From: CAZRSW01 sp964602845
GTDB taxonomy: Bacteria; Chloroflexota; Dehalococcoidia; Lucifugimonadales; UBA826
NCBI GenBank assembly: GCA_964602845.1
Contig: CAZRSW010000002.1
Span: 62,001-126,000 of the forward strand
Direction: 5' to 3'
DNA: 64,000 nucleotides
Part shown: in pieces, positions 43,482 through 52,268 of the stretch
Position numbering within the stretch: position 1 is the first letter of the stretch
Layout: each line of letters opens with the position of its first letter
Notes under the pieces: generated by a model
Told to the model about the DNA's origin: nothing
What the model saw: only the letters and a program-made list of their open reading frames with translations
Database searches by the model: none
Program-made: the position numbers and the translations under genes

Positions 43482-44780
43482 ATGATTGAAAAGAGGGTTT
43501 TCTGCGTAGCGATAATATCCATTATCGTTGTTACTCTTTGCTGTGGGTCGGAGGAAAGTAGTCCCATGCCTAACTCGCCTGATATGAGCGCGGTAGATCA
43601 GGCTGATGAGTCAAAAAAAGGTGAGGGCGGATATAGTCCAGAAACGTCTGAAGAAGTTGTTGTCATCGAACCTGTTGAGGAGCAGGCTAATGCCAAAACC
43701 TTAGAAGCTGACAAATCCCCTAAAAAGGTGGCCCTGGGATCAGGTAGTTCTGATAAGGAAAATTCTCCAGAGAAGAAGCTATTGGATAAATTGGATAAGG
43801 AGGATGTGGCCCTTGATAAGGTGCCATCTGCTGTTCTTCTTTCCGAGCAAGAGAACTTGACGACGGTGGCGGTGGTGAAAATCTTGAAGCCTTCTGTAGT
43901 GCAAATAGCCGCCAGTAATATATCGCCTGGTTCTTATAATCAAGCAATCCCTCGTGGTGGTGTAGGATCAGGGGTGATCTTGGATAAAGAAGGCAGGATT
44001 CTTACTAACAACCACGTAGCTTTAGGGGGGCCTAGTCTTCGGGTGACCCTTGCTGACGGAAGAACGTACCCAGCGAAGATAGTAGGTAACGACCCAAGAA
44101 CTGATTTAGCAGTGATTCAAATCAATGCCGCAAAGCTTAATCCAGCCAGGTTAGGTATCTCGGCGGACTTGCAGGTGGGCGAAGATGTGATAGCAGTCGG
44201 GCATGCTCTAGGCTTGAAGGGAGGTGCTACGGTGAGTAAAGGTGTAATAAGCGCACTTGAAAGAACAATTGAAGTAAGTCCACAGATGTCAATGGTTGAT
44301 TTAATCCAGACCGATGCATCCATTAACCCTGGAAATAGCGGAGGCCCTCTTGCTAACGTTCAAGGAGAGGTCATAGGCATCAATACAGCGATTATTGAAG
44401 GAAGCAACGGGATAGGTTTTGCTATTAACATAGATGATGCTAAAACGGTTGTTGATCAGCTCATCCAATACGGAGAAGTGAAAAGAGGGTTTATTGGAAT
44501 ATCCCCCTTTGATGTAACGGATTCTCTGCGACAGCAATTGAAGCTTCCTGTATCAGATGGAGTTATAGTTGCAAGAGTTATTCAGGGTTACCCAGCTGAA
44601 AAAGCTGGCATAGAAGTGAATGATGTGATTGTGATGTTGGGAAAGACGCCCATTTTGAACACAGGGGACTTGTCAAAATATCTGATTGAGAATCGATCGG
44701 GTGAAGAGATCTCAGTACAATTCTACAGAGAGGGGAAATTGTTGACGGTTTACCTGACTCTTGTTGATATGCAGGACTAG
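43482..44780 (+). CDS. HtrA/DegP-like serine protease with one PDZ domain
   Basis: The 432-residue protein has an N-terminal hydrophobic segment (residues about 6-20) ending in CCGSEE, which may be a lipid-anchor or membrane anchor, though the lipobox is not canonical. A low-complexity acidic stretch (about 25-115) follows. The trypsin-like domain has His178 (TNNHVA), Asp208 (RTDLAV) and Ser286 (GNSGGPL). A PDZ domain starts near residue 330 (GFIGISPFDV). It would act outside the membrane in protein quality control. The stop is at the edge of a false assembly gap. Confidence 0.92.
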   Translation: MIEKRVFCVAIISIIVVTLCCGSEESSPMPNSPDMSAVDQADESKKGEGGYSPETSEEVVVIEPVEEQANAKTLEADKSPKKVALGSGSSDKENSPEKKLLDKLDKEDVALDKVPSAVLLSEQENLTTVAVVKILKPSVVQIAASNISPGSYNQAIPRGGVGSGVILDKEGRILTNNHVALGGPSLRVTLADGRTYPAKIVGNDPRTDLAVIQINAAKLNPARLGISADLQVGEDVIAVGHALGLKGGATVSKGVISALERTIEVSPQMSMVDLIQTDASINPGNSGGPLANVQGEVIGINTAIIEGSNGIGFAINIDDAKTVVDQLIQYGEVKRGFIGISPFDVTDSLRQQLKLPVSDGVIVARVIQGYPAEKAGIEVNDVIVMLGKTPILNTGDLSKYLIENRSGEEISVQFYREGKLLTVYLTLVDMQD

Positions 44781-44935
44781 NNNNNNNNNNNNNNNNNNNN
44801 NNNNNNNNNNNNNNNNNNNNNNNNNNNNNNNNNNNNNNNNNNNNNNNNNNNNNNNNNNNNNNNNNNNNNNNNNNNNNNNNCAGAGAGGGGAAATTGTTGA
44901 CGGTTTACCTGACTCTTGTTGATATGCAGGACTAG
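44726..44935. other. False assembly gap: 55-bp duplication around 100 N
   Basis: Bases 44726-44780 and 44881-44935 are identical over 55 bp and flank exactly 100 N (44781-44880). This is what remains when two contigs ending in the same 55-mer are scaffolded without merging. The real sequence should run from 44780 straight to 44936. The copies include the end of the protease gene. Confidence 0.93.
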
Positions 44936-45144
44936 TATTTATATTAAGTATCCAGCCGCATAGCAGTTTTTTAAGGACAGCATGATTGAGTCTACCCAGC
45001 AAGTTATTTAAGGGTATGCACTGCTTGGGCAAAAAGAAAAAAAGAGGCTCGGAAACCAGATGAATTGTTTTTCTTCTTGGGTTGTTGGAAGGTGTTTTAG
45101 TATAAGTATCAGGTATTGTTGATTTGGTGAAAGCGGAGCTGAAA

Positions 45145-45639
45145 TTGTGGCGAAGGTTCTCAGCTAATATGATCAGAAACATTTTTCTGATCATATTAGC
45201 TGCGTGTTTTATGGTGGGTAACATCGCTTGTGATGTTACGGAGATGTCGTCGGATGAGCAAAGAGTGGTTACGTTAAATAAAGCTTTGATGTGTCCGGTG
45301 TGCCCGGGGGAATCTATAGATCAGTCTCAGAACCAGCTGGCAGTTTTTATGAGAGAACTTGTTAGTAATAAGGTTGAAGATGGATTAACAGACGAGGAAA
45401 TCAAACAATATTTTGTTGATCGTTACGGCCCTTCAGTTTTATTGGAACCCCCGGCAGAAGGGTTTAGTATGATCGTTTGGGTGGTGCCCCCTTTGGTGGT
45501 TATCATAGTAGTTGTTGCTTTGTATATCGTATTGAAAATGATGTCAAAAAATTCCAAGTCATCCATGATGATCTCCAAACTGTCTAGACCTCGTCGGGAA
45601 CATTTGGATTTTATCGAAGAGGAATTGAAGAAGAGATAA
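45145..45639 (+). CDS. ccmH: CcmH-like cytochrome c maturation protein
   Basis: CcmH (CycL/NrfF) reduces apocytochrome c cysteines for haem attachment. The 164-residue protein has an N-terminal hydrophobic signal (NIFLIILAACFMVG), a conserved domain with LNKALMCPVCPGESIDQS, and DRYGPSVLLEPP. One transmembrane segment (VVPPLVVIIVVVALYIVL) is followed by a basic, cytosolic tail. The redox motif is CPVC in place of the usual RCPxCQ. TTG at 45145 has a GGAG site six bases upstream and is preferred. The ATG at 45169 lies inside a perfect hairpin. Confidence 0.87.
   Translation: MWRRFSANMIRNIFLIILAACFMVGNIACDVTEMSSDEQRVVTLNKALMCPVCPGESIDQSQNQLAVFMRELVSNKVEDGLTDEEIKQYFVDRYGPSVLLEPPAEGFSMIVWVVPPLVVIIVVVALYIVLKMMSKNSKSSMMISKLSRPRREHLDFIEEELKKR
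45162..45201. repeat. Perfect 18-bp inverted repeat at the start of ccmH
   Basis: AGCTAATATGATCAGAAA (45162-45179) is followed by four bases and its exact reverse complement (45184-45201). The structure lies within the signal-peptide coding sequence and includes an in-frame ATG. A stem of this length without mismatch is unlikely by chance and would be very stable in mRNA. It could be regulatory, or a small foldback artefact. The flanks beyond it do not pair. Confidence 0.8.
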
Positions 45640-45719
45640 ATCTTACACTCCATCATTTTGAAATCTTTTAGAATATTTGTGGATCAATATCCGTAGATGA
45701 GTCCTAAACGGGAGAACTT

Positions 45720-47711
45720 ATGGTAAATCTAGGCCAGATAGCGATAGTTGCTGCTTTCATGGTGACAATCTACGTGGTAATTGTTGGTTTTACAGGCGGC
45801 ATCAGCCGGGAAAGAAATGTTGTTTACAGTGCGATTTGGGGATTCTATTCCGTTCCAATTCTTTTATTAATAGCAACAGCATCTCTAATTTATGCCTTTG
45901 TCACCAATGATTTCTCGGTCCAATACGTGGCAGAGAACAGTAATAGAGCTATGCCCAGGGCTTATGCTTGGGTTGCCTTTTATGCCGGTAACGCGGGGTC
46001 TTTGCTTTATATAGCAACGGCATTTTCTGTTATGGGTGTTGTGGCCATAAGATTTCTGGGTAAACAGCGACTGTCAACCCTTTCTTTTGCTGTTGCGGTG
46101 ATGGGAATAGAGCTGCTATTTTTCTTGATCGTCATCTTATTTCTTGCAAATCCCTTGGGCCGTTCTCCAATTGTTCCAAGTGACGGCCAAGGGATTAACC
46201 CATTACTTGTTCATTTTGGTATGTTTATACATCCACCATTCCAGATGTTGGGATTAATATCGGTAGCGATTCCTTTCTCTATCGTGATGGGTTCTCTGCT
46301 GGCGGGCCGAGCAGGCAGTGATGAATGGGTCGATCAGGGTAGGTTATGGGGAATGATCTCTTGGCTGATATTAACGATTGGGTTGATGCTAGGCTCATGG
46401 TGGGCATACACGATCCTAGGGTGGGGAGGATACTGGGCATGGGACCCAGTGGAAAACTCTGCATTAATGCCATGGTTGGTTATGACCGCGTTTGTGCATT
46501 CGATCATGGTGCAAAAAAGAAGGGGAATGTTTCGCATGTGGAATGTCCTCATAATGATATCTGGATTTACGCTGGCACAGCTCGGAATGTTTATAAATCG
46601 TGGTGGTCCTGTCCCATCTGTTCATTCCTTTGCAGAATCTACCATGGGGTGGATTTTTCTAGCATACATGGGTCTGATGTTATTTCTTGCTTTGACGTTG
46701 TTTGTTCTTAGGTATAATTCCTTGACTAGTCGACACACTATAGAATCTCTTTTGTCTCGGGAGGTTGTATTTCTTTGTCAAAATGTTTTGTTACTACTGA
46801 TTGCATTCTTCACGTTGTGGGGAACTGTGTTCCCGATATTCTCTGAATCATTTGATGGAACGACTGTTACCATAGGGCAGCCATTCTTTAATAAGGTGAA
46901 TGGTCCGTTGATGATAATAACTATTTTCTTGATGGGTATTGGACCCCTCCTGCCGTGGCGTAAGGCTTCCTATCCGACTGTTCTGAGGTCACTTAGGGTG
47001 CCCCTACTGGGTGTCTGCTTGACGATTATCCTTGGTCTGTTTTTTGGGTTTCAACAATTTTGGGCTCTCGCGGCTTTCGGGGCTTGTGCCTTTGTGCTTA
47101 CCAGTGTTCTTCAAGAATGGGTCAATGGGACAAGGGCAAGAGGTAGAAGGGGCGACCAATGGACCATAGCTTTCTTTAGGGTTTTGAGTGCGAACAGGCC
47201 ACGAAATGGGGGATATATAGTCCATTTGGCGGTAATAATGCTAGCACTTGGTATTACTGGGTCCTCCTTTTTTTCTAGCCAGAAAGATATAACCATGAAG
47301 CCTGGAGATGAAGGAAGTATTGGTCGGTATTCGTTCGAATATATTTCTGTTGATGAAACAGCATACATTGATAGGATTGAAAGGAAGGCAAAGTTCAAAG
47401 TATGGTCCGGCAATAAATTATTGGGATATTATTCTCCTCAAAGAACCTTCTATCCCAAATTCGATATATCGGCAACGAGAGGAGCGATTCATAGCTCTCC
47501 GATGGAAGATTTCTACCTTGTACCGTCAGATTTTCAAGAAAATGGTCAGGCAGTTTTCAGGGTTTTGATTAATCCCATGGTATGGTGGATGTGGGCTGCA
47601 GGTCCTGTGTTTATTATAGGAACAATATTTGCTCTTTCTGTGCCTAGAAAAAGAAACCGCAAGGAGAGGGGTGTTTTGGGGGAAATAAATCGTTTACGCA
47701 AGGCATTGTGA
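45720..47711 (+). CDS. ccmF: Cytochrome c haem lyase subunit CcmF
   Basis: CcmF is the membrane protein that, with CcmH, attaches haem to apocytochrome c on the outer face. The 663-residue protein has many transmembrane segments. The WWD haem-handling motif is in WGGYWAWDPVENSALMPW, and flanking signatures include PPFQMLGLISVAIPF and LWGTVFPIFSE. The C-terminal GSIGRYSFEY region is also characteristic. A GGGAGA site precedes the ATG. It lies 80 bp after ccmH and 3 bp before the CcmI-like gene. Confidence 0.96.
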   Translation: MVNLGQIAIVAAFMVTIYVVIVGFTGGISRERNVVYSAIWGFYSVPILLLIATASLIYAFVTNDFSVQYVAENSNRAMPRAYAWVAFYAGNAGSLLYIATAFSVMGVVAIRFLGKQRLSTLSFAVAVMGIELLFFLIVILFLANPLGRSPIVPSDGQGINPLLVHFGMFIHPPFQMLGLISVAIPFSIVMGSLLAGRAGSDEWVDQGRLWGMISWLILTIGLMLGSWWAYTILGWGGYWAWDPVENSALMPWLVMTAFVHSIMVQKRRGMFRMWNVLIMISGFTLAQLGMFINRGGPVPSVHSFAESTMGWIFLAYMGLMLFLALTLFVLRYNSLTSRHTIESLLSREVVFLCQNVLLLLIAFFTLWGTVFPIFSESFDGTTVTIGQPFFNKVNGPLMIITIFLMGIGPLLPWRKASYPTVLRSLRVPLLGVCLTIILGLFFGFQQFWALAAFGACAFVLTSVLQEWVNGTRARGRRGDQWTIAFFRVLSANRPRNGGYIVHLAVIMLALGITGSSFFSSQKDITMKPGDEGSIGRYSFEYISVDETAYIDRIERKAKFKVWSGNKLLGYYSPQRTFYPKFDISATRGAIHSSPMEDFYLVPSDFQENGQAVFRVLINPMVWWMWAAGPVFIIGTIFALSVPRKRNRKERGVLGEINRLRKAL

Positions 47712-47714
47712 GTA

Positions 47715-48029
47715 ATGTTAGTTTTTCTCTCTATAATGATTTGTTTGGTACCCGCTTTAGCAGTAATTTATCCCTTTATTCGAAGTGCCCAGTATAAGTC
47801 ATTTGATATTGAAGATGGTACAACAAGGCGACGTGAGCTGGAAAAACGATGGGATATGGCTTTGGATGAACTCAAAAACACAGAGTTTGAAATGGAAATT
47901 GGCAATTTGGAATCGGATGATTTTAAGATTATTCGTGCTAATCAAATGGAAGAGGCCGCTTTACTGTTGAGGGATATGGAAAGGCTGGGTATCGAGGTGG
48001 ACGAAGCTGATGGGTACAAGAAATATTGA
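47715..48029 (+). CDS. CcmI-like small membrane protein
   Basis: The 104-residue protein has one N-terminal transmembrane segment (VFLSIMICLVPALAVIYPF) followed by a charged helical region, ELEKRWDMALDELKNTEFE and GNLESDDFKIIRAN. That pattern resembles the N-terminal part of CcmI, which delivers apocytochrome to CcmF/H, without the TPR domain. It starts three bases after ccmF and its stop overlaps the next ATG by one base. Function is inferred from context. Confidence 0.65.
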   Translation: MLVFLSIMICLVPALAVIYPFIRSAQYKSFDIEDGTTRRRELEKRWDMALDELKNTEFEMEIGNLESDDFKIIRANQMEEAALLLRDMERLGIEVDEADGYKKY

Positions 48030-49051
48030 TGCGTCGAATTATCTTACTACCGTTTCTTTTGGCAGGCCTATTTCTGAATTTGGGCTTATATATTGGGGAG
48101 GCCAATCCGCCGAATGTCAATGTAACGGGTAAGGTGATAAATGGCACGAACGATGGATCCCCTGTAGCGGATCTTCAAATGTTTCTCCATAAACACGATA
48201 TCAATGAAGGTGTCGTTGTTAGCCAAGTGGTTACCGAGAGTGATGGGACGTTTATTTTTGAGGATGTTGTGGTTGAGGACAAGGTCTTGTTCGCCATTTC
48301 TTGCACGTATAAAGGGGCATTTTATGTAGAACCGGTAGATCTTCTTGGGGGGGAGAATAATGACACAGTCATCAAAGTGTTTGAAAACACGAGTTCGGAT
48401 GAAATCATTACGGTAGTCAATGCCTCATTTCTAGTTTCTGATATAAATGTGGACGATCGGGTTTTAAGTATTTTAGAGATGGTCACGTTATCTAACGTTT
48501 CTGATACCACCTATGTTCCAGGAAGTGGACCTATGGACATACTTCGCTTTGGATTGCCTGGAAATAGTAGGAACTTAAGCGTTGATACAGGGTTGGGTGA
48601 CGCTGAATATCTACGTGTAGATAAAGGGTTTGGATTGATGGCCTCTGTTCCCCCCGGTCTCCATGAAGTAATTTACACGTACGATCTGCCTTATGCTGGA
48701 CCAACAGCGGAAATAATTAAGACTTGGCGTTATGGGGCGGAAAGATTTAGGGTTTTAGTCTTGTCTGGGGTGCTCAGAGTTAAGACTGATATGTCAGTGC
48801 CAACGAATGTTGTTGACATCGGTGGTAGAAATTACGATGTTCAGGAATCTAATGGGATTCAAAGATCGTCTCGGACCAAAATAGTTTTGACCGAACTTCC
48901 ACAACCGTCCTTTGTGGCGTTATTGGGCAATAAAAGTAGTGCAATAAGGTCAGAATATGTGGGGCTTGCCGTGTTGGCCGTCTTGTTGACAGGATTAATT
49001 TTAATGGTAATCGCTCGGTCCATGAGTTTGACGAAAAAACAAGATAGGTGA
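48029..49051 (+). CDS. Exported protein with carboxypeptidase-regulatory-like domain, function unknown
   Basis: The 340-residue protein has a signal peptide (RRIILLPFLLAGLFLNLG). A first beta-sandwich domain resembles carboxypeptidase regulatory or transthyretin-like folds (VNVTGKVINGTNDGSPVADL, ESDGTFIFEDV). A second beta-rich domain follows at about 130-300 (GPMDILRFGLPG, VPPGLHEVIYTYDLPY). A C-terminal transmembrane helix (VGLAVLAVLLTGLILMVIA) comes before a basic tail. Its ATG overlaps the CcmI-like stop (TGATG), so translation is coupled. The position suggests a role in cytochrome c maturation, but that is inference only. Confidence 0.75.
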   Translation: MRRIILLPFLLAGLFLNLGLYIGEANPPNVNVTGKVINGTNDGSPVADLQMFLHKHDINEGVVVSQVVTESDGTFIFEDVVVEDKVLFAISCTYKGAFYVEPVDLLGGENNDTVIKVFENTSSDEIITVVNASFLVSDINVDDRVLSILEMVTLSNVSDTTYVPGSGPMDILRFGLPGNSRNLSVDTGLGDAEYLRVDKGFGLMASVPPGLHEVIYTYDLPYAGPTAEIIKTWRYGAERFRVLVLSGVLRVKTDMSVPTNVVDIGGRNYDVQESNGIQRSSRTKIVLTELPQPSFVALLGNKSSAIRSEYVGLAVLAVLLTGLILMVIARSMSLTKKQDR

Positions 49052-49278
49052 AGTGTGGATATGAATCCAGAGGATGAGGAGAAATCATGAGTATTTTTCT
49101 GACGTTAACATCTGTTACCTCTTAAGTGTTTGAGAACGTGACAGCTATTAGGGAGAGCTTAAGTCAAGATGTTTATATCTAAAAACACGGATGAATACAG
49201 TGTCTTATTCGCTAGAGATATCAATAAGTAAGAGTATTATAGAGGGGATCAAGAACAGAGGAAGGCACTTAAAATCTA
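49052..49278. other. Spacer with no recognised feature
   Basis: This 227-bp stretch after the ccm segment shows no plausible long ORF, RNA gene or clear terminator. It presumably carries the promoter of the small zinc-ribbon gene at 49279. Confidence 0.4.
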
Positions 49279-49521
49279 ATGATTGACACAATTATATTAA
49301 CCGGATCGTGTCCAAGATGTGGTACGGGAACGCTCACCAATGATGAGGATATGTTTGGAGTTAGAATATTTTGTGTCATGTGTGGGCATAATAAAGATCT
49401 TGGTAAGATCAATATAAAGGTAAGAAATATAAGGGACTTAGTTATAGCTGTGTTGGACCGGGATCAGAAAATGATCGCTGAAGGGCATGAGTCCAACTAT
49501 CCTCCGTCGATATATGGTTGA
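49279..49521 (+). CDS. Small zinc-ribbon protein
   Basis: The 80-residue protein has a four-cysteine ribbon, GSCPRCGTGTL then IFCVMCGHNKDL, with DEDMFGVR between. A helix-prone C-terminal tail (RNIRDLVIAVLDRDQKMI) follows. It shares the CPxC-x(n)-D-x-(F/Y)G-x(n)-CxxCG layout with the protein at 57434, so the two are probably paralogues. Function is unknown. No catalytic motif is seen. Confidence 0.65.
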   Translation: MIDTIILTGSCPRCGTGTLTNDEDMFGVRIFCVMCGHNKDLGKINIKVRNIRDLVIAVLDRDQKMIAEGHESNYPPSIYG

Positions 49522-49636
49522 ACATCTCGCAATTTAACTGGTATCCGTTACGGTATTCTTGTACACGGGATTGTTGGTGCATGATGAGCTCGATCGGATT
49601 GCCAACATAAGATGTCTGAAATATAGGTGCTAGCTC

Positions 49637-50581
49637 TTATTTATGAAAAAGTGGGATGATTTCACTACCCAAATAGTTTAATTGTTCCAGCATCATTCGT
49701 TTGGGGCATGCTGGGCGAAGGACGAATTTGGTGGCCCCCGCACCGATGTATTTTTCCAACATTCTGATCAGAACATTAGGTGGTCCTAAAGCGTTGATTT
49801 GATGCGGTGGCACATCTCTTCTTTGGTTGTTCAGAAAAGGCAGGGACAACTTCTCAGCCTCAGCCTCTGTTCCAGCGAGGCAATAATTTAGCAGAACCCC
49901 GTAGTGGTCTTCTTCGATGTGGTTGCCATAATGAATGGCGAGGGATTTGATCTTGGCCACGCCGACCTCTATCTCTGTTACCGTGGATTGGGATGGTAGC
50001 CAGCCATCACCCAATTTTGCGGTTCGCCTAAGTGCAGGCTCGCTTCTTCCACCAAACCAGATCGGGGGTAGATTTTTTTGAACAGGCTTAGGATGAATAG
50101 TCACATTTGTGAGGGAAAAATGGTTCCCGTTGTGAGTCACATTGTCTTCAGACCAAAGCCGGCGGATTAAATGTACTGCTTCCTCTGTCCTACTGACGCG
50201 AACTCTTTTTTCGGTTCCGCAGGCTTCGTATTCTTCTTCATCCTCCCCCCCTAGCCCTACAGATGGTAGGCATCGGCCCCCTGAAAGAAAATCTATAGTA
50301 GCTAATTCCTTTGCAAGAATGGTTGGGTTACGGAGTGGTAGCGCCATGACACTCGTGCCGAATTTCAATCTGGTTGTTCTAGAAGCAATGAATGACATCG
50401 CAACGACTGTCTCTAAAGTGAAAACAGGTGACGCAATCCGGTCAGTGAACCAGATAGAATCTATATTCAGGTATTCCATTCGCTCTGCGTAGTCCCACAA
50501 TAACTGTGGGTTAGGTTCTGAGAACGGCCAGCCGGCGATGCCGATGCCTATCCTGACCTTGTCGTAACTTGGTTCTACCAT
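49637..50581 (-). CDS. LLM-class flavin-dependent oxidoreductase (luciferase-like monooxygenase)
   Basis: The 314-residue TIM-barrel protein has RIGIGIAGWPFSEPNPQ at the N-terminus, DSIWFTDRIASPVF, and RTTRLKFGTSVMALPLRNP. Further family features are GRCLPSVGLGGEDEEEYEACG (only GRCLPSVGLG quoted as the key part) and LPPIWFGGRSEPALRRTAKLGDGW. It would use FMN or F420. Without F420-specific residues clearly visible, the cofactor is uncertain. It is followed downstream by a haloacid-dehalogenase-like gene on the same strand. Confidence 0.88.
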   Translation of the reverse strand: MVEPSYDKVRIGIGIAGWPFSEPNPQLLWDYAERMEYLNIDSIWFTDRIASPVFTLETVVAMSFIASRTTRLKFGTSVMALPLRNPTILAKELATIDFLSGGRCLPSVGLGGEDEEEYEACGTEKRVRVSRTEEAVHLIRRLWSEDNVTHNGNHFSLTNVTIHPKPVQKNLPPIWFGGRSEPALRRTAKLGDGWLPSQSTVTEIEVGVAKIKSLAIHYGNHIEEDHYGVLLNYCLAGTEAEAEKLSLPFLNNQRRDVPPHQINALGPPNVLIRMLEKYIGAGATKFVLRPACPKRMMLEQLNYLGSEIIPLFHK

Positions 50582-50616
50582 GAGAGTAAGTCATACCTTT
50601 GTTCACTCAGGCTGGC

Positions 50617-51342
50617 TTAGACGTTCAGAATTCCGCATAGTTCGCGGAAATCTCTGGTTATGAAATCTGGCCTGTAGTCTGACTCATCATATGGTAAGTC
50701 ATACCTGTTAATATAGGCACCCCGATAGCCACTGTGTCTTGCTCCTAGTATGTCGAAAGAGTGTGCTGCAACCATCATTATTTGATGAGGCTCCAACCTC
50801 AATTCCCTAGCTGCAAATCGATATACAGCTGGGTGAGGTTTAAAGTTTCCTACACTTTCTGCCGACAGGATGTTCTTAAAATCTATTTTGATACGAGTTG
50901 CTGCCAGGTGCTCAAGATAGGATTGCTCACCATTGGATAACATTACAAGGTTATATTTGGTTGCCAAGCGACCTAGCCCCTCTAGTGCGTCCTGAAATGG
51001 CGTCAAAACCTGATAAGCTTTCATAAACTCATCAATCTGTTCTTTGTGAAAATCCACCTTCAGTGTCCTAAGGGTGTAGAGTAGAGCTCTTCTTTTTACG
51101 GCCAAATAGCCGCTGTGCCCCAGTGTGAGCAGGTTGTCTTGATATTGTTCGATACGTTGACGTTGGCGCCAGTGACCCCAAACATCTCCCGCATGTATTG
51201 TTTCACTGGCGCCACATTCTTCTAGAAGCTCTTTTAACGGAGGAGTTAAACTCCCTGCTAAGTCGAGAACGGTGCCAAAAATATCGAAAGTGAGTGTAGT
51301 GACCCTGTCAATATGATCAACATCTGATAAATTACTAGGCAT
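50617..51342 (-). CDS. HAD-superfamily hydrolase, type II haloacid dehalogenase-like
   Basis: The 241-residue protein has HAD motif I LTFDIFGTVLD with the nucleophile Asp20, motif II VMLSNGEQSYL, the motif III lysine in SAESVGNFKPHPAVY, and motif IV VAAHSFDILGARHSGYRGAYINR. The last resembles the SSNxWDxxGA region of (S)-2-haloacid dehalogenases, although here it reads AAHSFDILGA. It may dehalogenate 2-haloacids or act as a phosphatase. It lies between a DapA-like lyase and an LLM oxidoreductase, all on the minus strand, which suggests a catabolic set. Confidence 0.85.
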   Translation of the reverse strand: MPSNLSDVDHIDRVTTLTFDIFGTVLDLAGSLTPPLKELLEECGASETIHAGDVWGHWRQRQRIEQYQDNLLTLGHSGYLAVKRRALLYTLRTLKVDFHKEQIDEFMKAYQVLTPFQDALEGLGRLATKYNLVMLSNGEQSYLEHLAATRIKIDFKNILSAESVGNFKPHPAVYRFAARELRLEPHQIMMVAAHSFDILGARHSGYRGAYINRYDLPYDESDYRPDFITRDFRELCGILNV

Positions 51343-51362
51343 TCAGTTTGTCCTTAAGTTGA

Positions 51363-52268
51363 TCAATCTCCACCAGAAGGAACAGCGACAGGATTTATAC
51401 CGAGAGCGGAAACTTTCGCAAGGATTGCTTTTCTTCGGGAGCCTTCAAGTGGTGGGTTTGGGAGCCTTCCGCTTCCGCAGTCTATTCCTAGTCGTTCCGT
51501 AAGAACAGCTTTGGTTCCACTGTGAACGCCGGCTTCTCTCATTATGTCTGTAAATTTTGAAGCGTGTGCTTGTGCTGCCATCGCCCCTTGTATATCACCT
51601 GACTGCCACTTATCCCAAATATCAACCCAAAGCTCTGGAGCTGCACATGGCGGTCCGTCTATGCACCCCACGGCACCGATGGTCAAGGCGGGTAGCATGA
51701 GCATGCTGCTCCCTATAAAGCAGTTTAATCCCATTTTCTGCCATTCTCTTACATTAACGAAGTCCATGGAAGAATGCTTAAGGCCAGCAAGTTCTGGCAC
51801 ATTAGCTTGAATCTTTTTCATCAAATCCGGAGTCACTTCCACACCAGTGGCCCGGGGAAGGTTGTATACATAAAAAGGTAGGTCAGCCGCGGCTGCAACT
51901 GCCTTGTAATGTTCAACTATGGCTTCGTCAGTTTGGCTGTAAAAAAAGGGAGGAACACAACAAATCGCCTCAGCGCCCACAGAAGCGGCGTGCTCCGCCA
52001 TCTTAATGGATCTCTCCGTAGTGGGTGCCCCTACATGCATGATGTTATTAACACGCCCCGCGTTCACATCTGCAGCTATTGCAACAATGCGCATATTTTC
52101 TTCATCATCCAATAATACGCTTTCGCCATTCCCGCCAGCGACCCAGAATCCCCCCACACCAGCCTGAATATTGAACTCCATAACTTCTCGGAATGCTTTT
52201 TCGTTAAACGAGCCATCATCGTAAAATGGTGTGGCGATTGCTGGAAAAATTCCTTCATATGGTGCCAT
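51363..52268 (-). CDS. Dihydrodipicolinate synthase/N-acetylneuraminate lyase family aldolase
   Basis: The 301-residue class I aldolase has GIFPAIATPFYDDG, the AGGNGES loop in place of GTTGE, the tyrosine in FYVYNLPRATG, and the Schiff-base lysine in LAGLKHSSMDF. The GNGES substitution and the catabolic neighbours argue against a true DapA for lysine synthesis. It probably cleaves a keto acid to pyruvate and an aldehyde, or works in the reverse direction. A strong AGGAGGA site precedes the ATG. First gene of a three-gene minus-strand series. Confidence 0.87.
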   Translation of the reverse strand: MAPYEGIFPAIATPFYDDGSFNEKAFREVMEFNIQAGVGGFWVAGGNGESVLLDDEENMRIVAIAADVNAGRVNNIMHVGAPTTERSIKMAEHAASVGAEAICCVPPFFYSQTDEAIVEHYKAVAAAADLPFYVYNLPRATGVEVTPDLMKKIQANVPELAGLKHSSMDFVNVREWQKMGLNCFIGSSMLMLPALTIGAVGCIDGPPCAAPELWVDIWDKWQSGDIQGAMAAQAHASKFTDIMREAGVHSGTKAVLTERLGIDCGSGRLPNPPLEGSRRKAILAKVSALGINPVAVPSGGD

